Assembly (NCBI GenBank): GCA_902538255.1
Contig: CACBEJ010000003.1
Coordinates: forward strand, 62,001 to 126,000
Direction: 5' to 3'
Origin: an uncultured Pelagibacteraceae bacterium
Lineage (GTDB): Bacteria > Pseudomonadota > Alphaproteobacteria > Pelagibacterales > Pelagibacteraceae
Length of the DNA stretch: 64,000 bases
The position numbers and the translations under genes are program-made. Numbering within the stretch: the stretch's first letter is position 1; every line of letters starts with the position of its first letter. A model generated the notes under the pieces. The model saw nothing but the letters and a program-made list of their open reading frames with translations, had not been told where the DNA came from and ran no database searches. Below, piece by piece: positions 8,583 through 17,193 of this stretch.

Positions 8583-8610
8583 GAACAAGTATGTTTTTAC
8601 TTACTTGCTC
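8583..8610 (+). repeat. Hairpin resembling the proteorhodopsin terminator
   Basis: GAACAAGTA (8583-8591) pairs with TACTTGCTC (8602-8610), allowing one G-U. By eye about 20 of 28 positions match the terminator at 7497-7523, including the T-rich loop and the ACTTGC arm, but no T tract follows. The two copies flank the desaturase gene exactly. It may be a degenerate duplicated terminator. Confidence 0.5.
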
Positions 8611-8638
8611 AATTTAGATAAGAACTTATATATAACGC

Positions 8639-8959
8639 ATGGCAAAAATTACTTACCACACTCACGATAACAAAACTCATACAATTGATGTTCAAAAGGG
8701 GTTAACTGTAATGGAAGGTGCAATTCAAAATGATATTCCAGGAATTGATGCAGATTGTGGTGGAGGAATGGCGTGTGCCACCTGTCATGTTTATGTCAAA
8801 GAAGAATGGTTAGATAAACTTCCAACAAAAGAGGATGGTGAAGAAGATATGCTTGATATGGCGTTTGAACCGAAAAATAATAGCAGGTTGAGTTGCCAGT
8901 TAATTGTCTCAGATGAATTAGATGGACTAGAAGTAAACATTCCGTCAAAGCAAGGTTAG
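8639..8959 (+). CDS. [2Fe-2S] ferredoxin, adrenodoxin/putidaredoxin type
   Basis: A 106-residue soluble electron carrier. The cluster ligands follow the adrenodoxin spacing: C40-GGGMA-C46-AT-C49, with the fourth at C86 in RLSCQLIV. This class usually serves oxygenases, P450s or Fe-S assembly. It ends one base before the start of the flavoprotein gene and lies 60 bases after the desaturase, so it is likely part of one redox unit with them. TATATA stands close before the ATG and no clear ribosome binding site is seen, so a short leader is possible. Confidence 0.93.
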   Translation: MAKITYHTHDNKTHTIDVQKGLTVMEGAIQNDIPGIDADCGGGMACATCHVYVKEEWLDKLPTKEDGEEDMLDMAFEPKNNSRLSCQLIVSDELDGLEVNIPSKQG

Positions 8960-9976
8960 ATGAATAAAAAAGATGTATTAATTATTGGAGCAGGGCCAAC
9001 AGGATTATTTTGCGCTCATCAGCTTGGAATTATAGGTTTGAGTTGTGAGATAGTTGATAATTTGGATAAAGCAGGAGGCCAATGTATCGAACTTTATCCT
9101 GATAAACCAATTTATGATATCCCAGCCGTACCAGAGTGCACTGGGGAAGAGCTAACCAATAATCTTCTAAAACAAATCAAACCTTTCAATGTCAAATTTC
9201 ATTTAAATGAAAGAGTAGAAGAGTTAAAAAAAAATCAAAATAGATGGCATGTTAAAACTTCTGGTGGAGTAGAGTTTGATGTTGCTGCAATTGTAATAGC
9301 TGGCGGTGTTGGTTCTTTTGAACCTAGAAAATTTTCAGTAAAAGAATGTGAAAAATTTGAGGGCAATTCTTTATTTTATTCCATTAAAGATAAATCAATA
9401 TTTAAAGACAAAACTCTTTCAATTTTTGGAGGAGGAGACTCTGCTTTAGATTGGGCTATTGAACTATCAAGTGTCTCTAAAGTAAATTTAATTCATAGAA
9501 GAGATGGTTTTAGTGGAGCTGAGGCGAGCGTTCAAAAAGTAAAAGAACTTAATGATCAAGGGAAGTTAAATTTATTCACAAAATATCAAATGGACTCAGT
9601 TGCAGGAGACAAAAACATTGAAACAGTAAAAATAAAACATGACGAAGGTGAGATTAAAGAGATTAAATCCGATTATGTATTAGGTTTCTTTGGTTTAATA
9701 ATGCAACTTGGCCCTATATTAGATTGGGGACTAAATATAAATAAAAAAACCGTTGAAGTTAATACTGAAAATTTTGAAACTAATGTTAAAGGAATTTTTG
9801 CAATTGGTGATATTTGTTATTACCCAGGAAAACTAAAATTAATTCTTTCAGGTTTTCATGAAGCGGCATTGGCAGCAAGAGGCTGTTTTAAATATGCTAA
9901 ACCAGATGAAAAATTAAGATTTGAATTCACAACAACTTCCAAAGCTGCACAAGAAAGACTTGGAATTAATAAATGA
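8960..9976 (+). CDS. FAD-dependent ferredoxin-NAD(P)+ reductase (thioredoxin-reductase-like, no CxxC)
   Basis: A 338-residue flavoprotein with an N-terminal FAD motif (LIIGAGPTGLFCAHQ) and a central NAD(P) motif (LSIFGGGDSALDWAIE). The redox CxxC of true thioredoxin reductases is absent, which fits the YumC-type ferredoxin-NADP reductase subfamily. The C-terminal GIFAIGDICYYPGKLKLI is the second FAD contact. It abuts the ferredoxin gene, its likely partner, and overlaps the following GST start by ATGA. Homologues are sometimes labelled thioredoxin reductase; the missing cysteines make that unlikely. Confidence 0.9.
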   Translation: MNKKDVLIIGAGPTGLFCAHQLGIIGLSCEIVDNLDKAGGQCIELYPDKPIYDIPAVPECTGEELTNNLLKQIKPFNVKFHLNERVEELKKNQNRWHVKTSGGVEFDVAAIVIAGGVGSFEPRKFSVKECEKFEGNSLFYSIKDKSIFKDKTLSIFGGGDSALDWAIELSSVSKVNLIHRRDGFSGAEASVQKVKELNDQGKLNLFTKYQMDSVAGDKNIETVKIKHDEGEIKEIKSDYVLGFFGLIMQLGPILDWGLNINKKTVEVNTENFETNVKGIFAIGDICYYPGKLKLILSGFHEAALAARGCFKYAKPDEKLRFEFTTTSKAAQERLGINK

Positions 9977-10599
9977 TAGAACTTTTTTCTGCTAATACTC
10001 CTAATGGATGGAAAATTAGTATTATGCTTGAGGAAATAGGTTATGAGTACAAAGTAACCAAAATTGATTTAGGTAAAGATGAACAATTCAAACCAGAATT
10101 TACAAAGCTAAGTCCTTTTGGAAAAATTCCCGTGATCATTGATAATGAGAACAATAAAAGTATCTTCGAGTCTGGTGCAATATTAATGTATTTAGCTGAC
10201 AAAAGTGGAAAGCTTTATAATCAAAAAGATAGACTAGTTATTAATCAATGGTTGATGGCTCAAATGGGAACAGTAGGACCCATGATAGGTCAACATCATC
10301 AGTTTCATCACTACAATCCAGGTAAAAGTGAATTTGGTGAAGAGAGATATTTTAAAATAACAAAAAGAATTTATGGAGAATTAGACACAAGATTAAAAGT
10401 GTCAAAATTTCTTGCAGGACCTGATTACACAATCGCTGATATTGCAACGTGGCCATGGATGGCAAGACATGAATGGCATGATATTGGTTTAAAAAATTAC
10501 AAAAATCTATCCAGATGGTATTTAGAGATTTCTGAGCGAGAAGCGGTGGTTAGAGGTTATAGTTTTATGGATAAGAATGCTAAAATTCCTAAATTCTAA
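9973..10599 (+). CDS. Glutathione S-transferase family protein (YfcG/Ure2p-like)
   Basis: A cytosolic 208-residue GST. The thioredoxin-like N-domain has the start ELFSANTPNGWKISIMLEE, where SANTPNG replaces the Tyr/Ser active-site region as in YfcG and Ure2p types. The cis-proline and glutathione-binding SNAIL-like elements appear as GKIPVI and IFESGAILMYL. The helical C-domain contains GPDYTIADIATWPW. It overlaps the reductase gene by ATGA, so the two are translationally coupled. It may protect against peroxide or electrophiles produced by the redox cassette, which is inference. Confidence 0.92.
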   Translation: MIELFSANTPNGWKISIMLEEIGYEYKVTKIDLGKDEQFKPEFTKLSPFGKIPVIIDNENNKSIFESGAILMYLADKSGKLYNQKDRLVINQWLMAQMGTVGPMIGQHHQFHHYNPGKSEFGEERYFKITKRIYGELDTRLKVSKFLAGPDYTIADIATWPWMARHEWHDIGLKNYKNLSRWYLEISEREAVVRGYSFMDKNAKIPKF

Positions 10600-10603
10600 A
10601 AAT

Positions 10604-10699
10604 TTACCCAAATAATCTATAAAGAGTACTTAGAATTCCATAACCTGAAAATTCAATAGCTACAATAATTATAATTATTAAAACTAATTTTTTATTCAT
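10604..10699 (-). CDS. 31-residue single-helix membrane peptide, unknown
   Basis: The ATG at 10699 overlaps the stop of the preceding small ORF (ATGA). The product begins MNKKLVLIIIIIVAIEF and ends LYRLFG: two lysines, one hydrophobic helix, then a short tail. I do not recognise it. The coupling to the upstream small ORF and the positive-inside pattern support translation, but the length makes the call tentative. Confidence 0.45.
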   Translation of the reverse strand: MNKKLVLIIIIIVAIEFSGYGILSTLYRLFG

Positions 10700-10821
10700 T
10701 TTAAAAACAAATATAACAACAGTACAATCCAAAAGAAAGGATAGTAAAAATAAATATATTTCTTTGCAAATAGAAATGAGATTGAATTTTGCTTAGATGA
10801 TTTCTTTTTCATTTTAGTCAT
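10696..10821 (-). CDS. 41-residue small membrane protein coupled to the DksA-like gene
   Basis: The ATG at 10821 overlaps the stop of the DksA-like gene (ATGACTAA); a second ATG at 10812 is an alternative. The product has a basic head (MTKMKKKSSKQ) and one hydrophobic helix (YIYFYYPFFWIVLLLYLFL). The frame continues upstream inside the DksA-like gene, but that part reads as an out-of-frame shadow. It forms a chain of overlapping starts and stops with its neighbours. No family recognised. Confidence 0.5.
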   Translation of the reverse strand: MTKMKKKSSKQNSISFLFAKKYIYFYYPFFWIVLLLYLFLK

Positions 10822-11329
10822 CTGCATGAACTTTTTCATCTTTTTCATGTTTTTCTTGTGCTGCAATTGTATATTTAGCAACAGGTCTTGCCATTAACCT
10901 TTTTAACCCAATTGGCTCTGCAGTATCTAAACAGTATCCGTAAGTATCTTGTCTAATTCTCATCAAAGCTTTATCAATTTCTGATATTAATTTAATCTGT
11001 CTATTGATTGCCTTCATTTCTACATTGCTATCAATGTATGAGTTTGCTTGATCAACAATATCCGCAGAAATATTATTGTCATCCATACTTCCATTATAAA
11101 GAGCTTCGTTGTTAGCTTTAATTAGTTCTTTTTTCCATTCAGTTAGTCTCATTCTGAAATATATTTTATGTTTTTCACACATATATTTTTCAGTATCTTT
11201 TGGAACATAAGTTTTTGAAATTTTTATAGGACCTTTAGGCACAACTTTAGCTGTAGTTGGTTTTGGTTTGCTCGCAACTTTAGTTTTTGGTTTTGATACT
11301 TTTTTCTTTGCTTTAGCAGTCTTTGGCAT
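10814..11329 (-). CDS. dksA: DksA/TraR-family RNA polymerase-binding regulator with degenerate zinc finger
   Basis: A transcription regulator that would act in the RNA polymerase secondary channel with ppGpp. The 171-residue protein has a lysine/alanine/proline-rich N-terminal extension (about 1-35), a coiled-coil region, and the acidic tip motif D90-IV-D93-Q-A95, matching DxxDxA of DksA. The C-terminal block is YGYCLDTAEPIGLKRLMARP. Only Cys133 remains of the four zinc cysteines, as in some DksA variants that work without zinc. Two tiny membrane ORFs follow on the same strand. Confidence 0.85.
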   Translation of the reverse strand: MPKTAKAKKKVSKPKTKVASKPKPTTAKVVPKGPIKISKTYVPKDTEKYMCEKHKIYFRMRLTEWKKELIKANNEALYNGSMDDNNISADIVDQANSYIDSNVEMKAINRQIKLISEIDKALMRIRQDTYGYCLDTAEPIGLKRLMARPVAKYTIAAQEKHEKDEKVHADD

Positions 11330-11407
11330 AGCGTAATTTTAATCGCTCGCAGTATATTCAGCAAATTAGGGGTGTCAAGCAAGCTTAATTGATATAAATA
11401 TTTATAA

Positions 11408-12730
11408 ATGAGTATTAATAACAAAAATATCAATAATGTTTTTTATATTTTTGTTACAGCTCATCTAATTTTTTGGACTCTGATTCCATCACTCACAAAT
11501 CATAATTTGCCATTGGATACTATCGAAGCGTTAGCTTGGGGAAGTAATTTAGATTGGGGATTTAATAAACATCCACCTATGAGCGCTTTTTTTCCAGAAA
11601 TATTTTTTCAAATTTTTGGATCTCAAGATTGGGTTTATTACTTATTAAGTCAAATTTTTGTAATTGTTTCTTTTTATTATGTTTTTAAATTTTCAAATGA
11701 AATATTTAATAACAAGATTTTAGGTTTAATTTCTGTATTATTAATTGAAGCTATATATTTCTATAATTTCACAACCCCAGAATTTAATGTAAATGTATGT
11801 CAATTACCTTTCTGGTCTTTAACAGTTTATTATTCCTGGAAAATATATTGCAGCAAAGAAATAAAATTTTTAGATTGTTTTTTAGTAGGTCTTTTTGCAG
11901 CTTTTGGTTTTTTATCAAAATATCTATTTATTTATCTACTAGTCTCTATTGATCTTTTATTTATTTATCTAATATTTTTTAAAAAGAACAGAAAATTTGA
12001 TTTTAAATATCTCATTACACTTGAAGTTTTTTTAGTAGTTTTAGTCCCACATTTTATTTGGCTATTTAACAATGATTTTGTTACTATTACTTATGGACTA
12101 GCCAGAACTGGTATAGAACAATCTAGTTTTATAGATCATATTAAATTTCCAGTAATCTTTTTTTTAAAACAAGTAGGGATCTTAATTCCCTTTTTAATAT
12201 TATCCTGGTTATTGGTTAAAAAAACTAAAATGAATTTTAAGTTTCAGGATAAAAAATTGCTATTTTTATTAGCAATTAATATTTTACCAATTGTTTTAAT
12301 ATTTTTTACTTCATTAATTACAGGATCAAAAATTAGAACAATGTGGATGACACCATTCTATTTGTTTTTTGGCACATTATTTGTTTATTTATTTCAAGCA
12401 CAAATAAATATTAAGAAACTTAAACCTTTCATGCTTGGATTTATTTTCTTTTTCTTTTTATCACCTGGATTTTACACTTTTGTTTCAATTTCAAATGAAA
12501 ATAAAAGAACTGACTATATGGGTAAAGAAATTGCAATAAAAACTCAATATGCTTGGGATCAACAATTTGAAACAAAAATAAATGTAGTTTTGGGTGATGA
12601 ATGGACTGCTGGAAATCTTTCATATCATTTAAAATCAAGACCAGTTTGGGAGGGTTTTGTTGAGAGAGAAAAGCTTGATCAATTGAAAGATTATATGTGT
12701 CTTGATAGTGTTTGTATAGGGTCAAGATAA
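11408..12730 (+). CDS. GT39/ArnT-like polyprenyl-phosphate-sugar glycosyltransferase
   Basis: A polytopic inner-membrane protein of 440 residues with roughly nine or ten hydrophobic segments. The first periplasmic loop carries the PMT_2/ArnT-type motif: an acidic residue in LPLDTIEALAWG followed by FNKHPPMSAFF (compare the D/E and KPP/HPP of ArnT). Such enzymes transfer a sugar from a polyprenyl-phosphate donor to a lipid, glycan or protein outside the membrane. It is the first gene of a six-gene unit; the next gene starts at the base after its stop and encodes a plausible donor-making GT2. The acceptor is unknown. Confidence 0.85.
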   Translation: MSINNKNINNVFYIFVTAHLIFWTLIPSLTNHNLPLDTIEALAWGSNLDWGFNKHPPMSAFFPEIFFQIFGSQDWVYYLLSQIFVIVSFYYVFKFSNEIFNNKILGLISVLLIEAIYFYNFTTPEFNVNVCQLPFWSLTVYYSWKIYCSKEIKFLDCFLVGLFAAFGFLSKYLFIYLLVSIDLLFIYLIFFKKNRKFDFKYLITLEVFLVVLVPHFIWLFNNDFVTITYGLARTGIEQSSFIDHIKFPVIFFLKQVGILIPFLILSWLLVKKTKMNFKFQDKKLLFLLAINILPIVLIFFTSLITGSKIRTMWMTPFYLFFGTLFVYLFQAQINIKKLKPFMLGFIFFFFLSPGFYTFVSISNENKRTDYMGKEIAIKTQYAWDQQFETKINVVLGDEWTAGNLSYHLKSRPVWEGFVEREKLDQLKDYMCLDSVCIGSR

Positions 12731-13600
12731 ATGAAATACGTAATTTTAATTCCAATTTATAACGACAGAGAGTCCTTAAAGTTATTGGTAGAAAAAATTA
12801 ATTCTGAAATAAAAGATTTAAATCATGAGATATCTTTAGTGGTTATAAATGATGCATCATCCCAACAGATAATTGATACTTATCCAAATATAGAAAGCAT
12901 TAGTTCTTTTGAAATAATAAATATGAAAGAAAATAGAGGTCATGCCAGATGCATTGCTTCTGGCTTGAAATATATATTTGAAAAAAAAGATTTTGATTTT
13001 GTAATTCCAATGGATGGTGATGGAGAGGATAGACCTGAAGAAATTAGAAATTTTATTCAACTTTCAGAAGAATCAAGTGAAAAGTCAATTATTGGTGAAA
13101 GAATTAAGAGATCCGAAGGTTTATTTTTTCAATTATGTTATCAATTTCACAAGCTCTTAACTCTAGCATTTACAGGACACTCAATTAAATTTGGAAATTT
13201 TACTTGTCTACCAAAATCAACGGTAAAAAAACTTTTGGATGAAAAAGCTACCTGGAATAGTTTTTCTGGATCTTTAAAAAAGATTGAAAAAGATTTAACT
13301 TCAATTCCTTCAACTAGAGGCAAAAGATATTTCGGTCCGTCTCAAATGAGTTTCTTTAATTTGTTAAAACATTCACTTTCAATAATTAGTGTATTCAGAA
13401 AAACAGTTCTCATTCGATCAGCTTTATTTATTATATTTTATATATTGATTATCAAAAGCTTTGCTTCAGTTATAACCTCATTACCATTAGTTTTATTATT
13501 AATAATGATCTATTCAATTTCCAGTTTAGCTTTAAGAGAAAATCTCGATGAATTTAATAAATCCTTAACAAATATTCACGATATTGATAATATAAAATAA
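12731..13600 (+). CDS. GT2 glycosyltransferase, polyprenyl-phosphate sugar synthase type
   Basis: A 289-residue enzyme with an N-terminal GT-A domain: ILIPIYNDRESL, VVINDASS, ENRGHARCIASGLKY and the catalytic metal site PMDGDGEDRPEEI. The C-terminal part has two hydrophobic segments (about 226-244 and 246-263), as in dolichol-phosphate mannose synthase and GtrB-like proteins. It probably charges a polyprenyl phosphate with sugar for the GT39 enzyme encoded immediately upstream. The gene has no gap from its upstream neighbour and 4 bases to the next. The sugar is unknown. Confidence 0.87.
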   Translation: MKYVILIPIYNDRESLKLLVEKINSEIKDLNHEISLVVINDASSQQIIDTYPNIESISSFEIINMKENRGHARCIASGLKYIFEKKDFDFVIPMDGDGEDRPEEIRNFIQLSEESSEKSIIGERIKRSEGLFFQLCYQFHKLLTLAFTGHSIKFGNFTCLPKSTVKKLLDEKATWNSFSGSLKKIEKDLTSIPSTRGKRYFGPSQMSFFNLLKHSLSIISVFRKTVLIRSALFIIFYILIIKSFASVITSLPLVLLLIMIYSISSLALRENLDEFNKSLTNIHDIDNIK

Positions 13601-13604
13601 AATT

Positions 13605-15038
13605 ATGAAAAACTTTTTCAGAAAAGTTGCCTTTGGAATTGGCCCTAATGAAAAAGTTCCATCAGACCCTTTAAGTTGGGCATTAAATCAACTGAATGAT
13701 ATTCCAGATTTATCTTGGAAAGGAAAAATATATTCTGAAAAAGAATTAAGAAATCATTATAAAGACTGGGTTTATGGTGACAGAAAAGTTTTAAGAAAAA
13801 AATATAAAGATAACAAAACTCTTTATAAAACTCATAAAGATATTTTAAGAAGAGATACTGGACAAAAGTTTTGGGAGTCTTTAGAAATTTCAATTAGACA
13901 TAATGAGGGAATAAATAGTATTCACCCTGTACTCGCAAAACTTTGGATGTTTTGGGGAAATTTTTTTGCAATTAGTGATAAAGATTTTTTAGCAAATTAT
14001 TCTACTGGACCTTATCATCGTGAGATAATTCGACCAAATCTAAATCAATCCTTTGAAAAAATGGTTTATGATGTAACAACATCATGGGCAATGATACATC
14101 ACTTAGATAATAGTGAAAGCGCAGGTCCCAAAAGCATTACTGCTAGTGAAGATTGGAGAAGAAAAAAGAAAAGGCCAGCAACGATCAATGAAAATCATGC
14201 AAGAGAACTTTTAGAACTTCATACAGTCTCTCCAAAAGCAGGTTATACTCAGGAAGATGTTATTCAACTAGCATACATAATGACAGGTTGGCAACAACGA
14301 TGGAGTAAAAAAAAATTAGAGACAGGTAATGTTTGGTTTAATTCAGAATATCATCAGCCAGGCAAGAAAAACGTTTTAGGAAGGGAATATAAAAAAGGAA
14401 AAAAATCATTAGCTATAGTTATAAAAGATTTAGTAAATCATCCTAATTGCAGAGAATTTGTAGCTGAAAGACTCTGTAGATATTTAATTACTGATGAACC
14501 TACAAAAGAAATGAAAATACCTATAATTGATGCTTTTAAAAAGTCTGATGGTAATTTAACAGAGATTCATAAAGCAGCAATAAAAGTAGCATTTGATTTC
14601 AATGATAAATATAAAAAATTTCAAACACCTGAAAATTGGTTTATTCAAGTTGCCAAACTAGGAGATTTGCAATGGCCTCCGTCTCCAGAAGAAATGTCAT
14701 CTTATGAACTAGGAACAAAACCTACAAAAAAACAAAGATCACCAGAAAGATTATTAAGAAATATAGGGCATCATCCATATAGGGCTAAACAACCAAATGG
14801 TTGGTCAGACCATTCTGATGATTGGATTTCACCAGAATTATTAATTAGAAGACTTGTTTATGCTAAATTAAGCAATTCTTTTTCAAAAATGGAAAACAAC
14901 AATGAGAAATATTATCAAAATATAATTGAAAAAAATTTTGATAATCCTGATAAAATTATAAAATATCTGAGTCAGAAAAATAGAATTATTGAAAAACAAA
15001 CATTACTTTTTAACCATCCGGAGTTTTTAAGAGCATGA
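13605..15038 (+). CDS. DUF1800 family protein
   Basis: A 477-residue protein of a family of unknown function. Recognisable elements are KLWMFWGNFFAIS, the signature NENHARELLELHTVSPKAGYT followed by QEDVIQLAYIMTGW, and the later ERLCRYLITDEP and NPD/PENWF regions. No signal peptide is obvious at the N-terminus, although the family usually accompanies an exported DUF1501 protein. Its stop overlaps the start of the DUF1501 gene by four bases, the usual DUF1800-DUF1501 arrangement. I cannot assign an enzymatic activity. Confidence 0.88.
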   Translation: MKNFFRKVAFGIGPNEKVPSDPLSWALNQLNDIPDLSWKGKIYSEKELRNHYKDWVYGDRKVLRKKYKDNKTLYKTHKDILRRDTGQKFWESLEISIRHNEGINSIHPVLAKLWMFWGNFFAISDKDFLANYSTGPYHREIIRPNLNQSFEKMVYDVTTSWAMIHHLDNSESAGPKSITASEDWRRKKKRPATINENHARELLELHTVSPKAGYTQEDVIQLAYIMTGWQQRWSKKKLETGNVWFNSEYHQPGKKNVLGREYKKGKKSLAIVIKDLVNHPNCREFVAERLCRYLITDEPTKEMKIPIIDAFKKSDGNLTEIHKAAIKVAFDFNDKYKKFQTPENWFIQVAKLGDLQWPPSPEEMSSYELGTKPTKKQRSPERLLRNIGHHPYRAKQPNGWSDHSDDWISPELLIRRLVYAKLSNSFSKMENNNEKYYQNIIEKNFDNPDKIIKYLSQKNRIIEKQTLLFNHPEFLRA

Positions 15039-16186
15039 AAATAACAAGAAGAGATTTTTTAAAAACTACAGCTTTAACATCTTTGTATTTTGCAGGGTTT
15101 GCAGGTCAAAGTTATGCAAATTCAGGAAGAAAGAAAAATTTAGTAATAATAATGCTTCGTGGAGGAATGGATGGTCTGTGTGCTATTCCTATTAAAGGTG
15201 ATAAAAATTTTGAAAAATTAAGAAGTAAAATTAATCTTGATCGAACTTTGCAATTAACGTCAGATTTTGACTTACATCCAGCATTAAAAACATTTAAAAA
15301 TCTTTGGGATCAAAATCAAAGTGCTGCAGTTCATGCAACAAACATTCCATATACGGGAAGATCACATTTTGATGGACAAAACTTAATGGAGTCAGGTGGT
15401 AAAATTCCATACCAAGAAAAAACTGGTTGGCTTGGAAGAGGAATGAAAATTGCTGGGTTAACTGGAAATGGTCTAGCTTTGGCACTACCTATGCCACTAT
15501 TAATTAGGGGTGTTCCAATGAATAATAATTATTTTCCTGTAGGTCACGAATTACCATATCCATCAACACTGAAGATGATTCAAGAAGTTTATAAAGAGTA
15601 TGGTGAAAAATTATTAAGTGAAAACTTAGAGATAATTCAAACAAGAGAATTAAGTAATACGGCATATGATAGTAGTTGGGTACTTGCTTCAAATGCTGCA
15701 AACGAATTGTCGAAAGCAAATGGACCAAAAGTAGCTGTATTTGAGGTTGATGGATTTGATACGCATGCAGCTCAAGGTTCTACTAATGGAGCTCATGCAG
15801 ATTGTCTTTCAGATTATGATAAAATTGTTAAATCTCTTAAATCTTCAATGAGCAAAGAGGCTTTTGATAACACTTTAATTTTAACATTAACTGAGTTTGG
15901 AAGAACTATTAAACAGAACAGCAGCAATGGGACAGAACATGGTTATGGTTCAGCTATTTTAATGGCTGGTGGATTAGTTAAAAAAGCACAAGTTTATACT
16001 GATTGGCCAGGATTAAAGAAAAAAGAATTATTTGAAGGAAGAGACTTAAATTCTACAATAGACTCCAGAGCAATTTATGCTTCTGCAATGTCTACAGTCT
16101 TTGACGTAGATTTCCAAAAAATTACTAAAGAAGTTTTCTGGGGAGAAAATTTACAAAACTTATCAGATAAACTTTTTAAGGCTTGA
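15035..16186 (+). CDS. DUF1501 family protein with Tat signal
   Basis: A 383-residue exported protein. The N-terminus MKITRRDFLKTTALTSLYFAGF has the twin-arginine motif and a hydrophobic stretch ending near SYANS, so it is exported folded. The mature part begins LVIIMLRGGMDGLCAIP, followed by HATNIPYTGRSHFDGQ and TEFGRT, a layout related to the alkaline phosphatase/sulfatase fold that defines DUF1501. Activity is unknown. It is coupled to the upstream DUF1800 gene and followed with a one-base overlap by a secreted glycosidase-like gene. Confidence 0.9.
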   Translation: MKITRRDFLKTTALTSLYFAGFAGQSYANSGRKKNLVIIMLRGGMDGLCAIPIKGDKNFEKLRSKINLDRTLQLTSDFDLHPALKTFKNLWDQNQSAAVHATNIPYTGRSHFDGQNLMESGGKIPYQEKTGWLGRGMKIAGLTGNGLALALPMPLLIRGVPMNNNYFPVGHELPYPSTLKMIQEVYKEYGEKLLSENLEIIQTRELSNTAYDSSWVLASNAANELSKANGPKVAVFEVDGFDTHAAQGSTNGAHADCLSDYDKIVKSLKSSMSKEAFDNTLILTLTEFGRTIKQNSSNGTEHGYGSAILMAGGLVKKAQVYTDWPGLKKKELFEGRDLNSTIDSRAIYASAMSTVFDVDFQKITKEVFWGENLQNLSDKLFKA

Positions 16187-17193
16187 TGAAAAAATTATTA
16201 ATTATTTTACTATCTTTTTTATTTTTAACTAATTTTGCAAATTCTCAATCGAGATTTGGTGAATTGACTGAAATACGAGACGAAAAAATGCGTGGTAAAG
16301 AAAACCAATGGGTTAGACCTCATCCAGGGCCTTTTATCTGGAATCACATTGAAAAAGAAAAAGGAAAGTTTAACTGGGAAGAAGCAGATAAATATGTTGC
16401 TTACGCTCAAGAGCATAATCAAACAATTTTAGCAACTATCTGGCCTCATGCAGATTGGGAACAAAAATCTTGCAAAAGAAAAAAAGCTAAAAGTCCTTTT
16501 GGAAAACGTTTTACAAAATATTTAAGTAAGCCTTGTTCAATGGATGATTATAAAAATTTTCTTATAAAATTAGTAGATCGTTATGATGGTGATGGTTCAA
16601 ATGATATGCCAGGATTAACTAAACCAATTAAATATTGGGACATAATGAATGAACCTGAGTTTAAAATGTTTTTTAAAGGAAGTGAGGAAGACTTTGTTGA
16701 AATTTTTAATTTTTCTTCAAAAGTGATTAAGGAAAAACAGCCAGATGCAGCAATTGTTATGGCTGGAGCTGCAGGCATGTTTCCAGAAAGTAAAAAATAT
16801 TGGAAATCAGCTTTGCCAAAAATTAAAGATCATTTCGATATTGCAAATATTCATCATATTAGCGGTCCTGACGGACAATGTGATAAAGAGCTTTGGGTGG
16901 ATGAATTTGCAGCTTTATTAAAAAGTGAAGATGTAAATAAACCTATTTGGCTAACAGAGGCCATGACCTGTGGTCCTCCAGTGAAAGCTTGGGTAAATGC
17001 ATTTTTAAATGGAGCTGAGTTGATCATTGATGTTGGTGTAAATGCCCCAGGAAAAAAAATGAGCAAAAAAGGTAGAAAAAAATTAAATGAATTTATAGCT
17101 GAATACGATGGTTTTACATCAATTAAAAGTATTTCAAAAAAAAAGGTAGAGTTTTCTTATAAAGATGGAACTAAAAAAATTTTAGAATTTTAG
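16186..17193 (+). CDS. Secreted clan-A glycoside hydrolase-like protein
   Basis: A 335-residue protein with a Sec signal peptide (about 1-20). It looks like a TIM-barrel glycosidase: the strand 4 motif YWDIMNEPEFK supplies a likely acid/base Glu156, and IWLTEAMT supplies a likely nucleophile Glu258. Aromatic and charged residues in IWPHADWEQ are typical of the substrate cleft. The family (GH39, GH5 or related) cannot be fixed by eye. The ATG at 16186 shares one base with the DUF1501 stop; a TTG three bases earlier is less likely. The next gene begins directly after its stop. Confidence 0.8.
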   Translation: MKKLLIILLSFLFLTNFANSQSRFGELTEIRDEKMRGKENQWVRPHPGPFIWNHIEKEKGKFNWEEADKYVAYAQEHNQTILATIWPHADWEQKSCKRKKAKSPFGKRFTKYLSKPCSMDDYKNFLIKLVDRYDGDGSNDMPGLTKPIKYWDIMNEPEFKMFFKGSEEDFVEIFNFSSKVIKEKQPDAAIVMAGAAGMFPESKKYWKSALPKIKDHFDIANIHHISGPDGQCDKELWVDEFAALLKSEDVNKPIWLTEAMTCGPPVKAWVNAFLNGAELIIDVGVNAPGKKMSKKGRKKLNEFIAEYDGFTSIKSISKKKVEFSYKDGTKKILEF

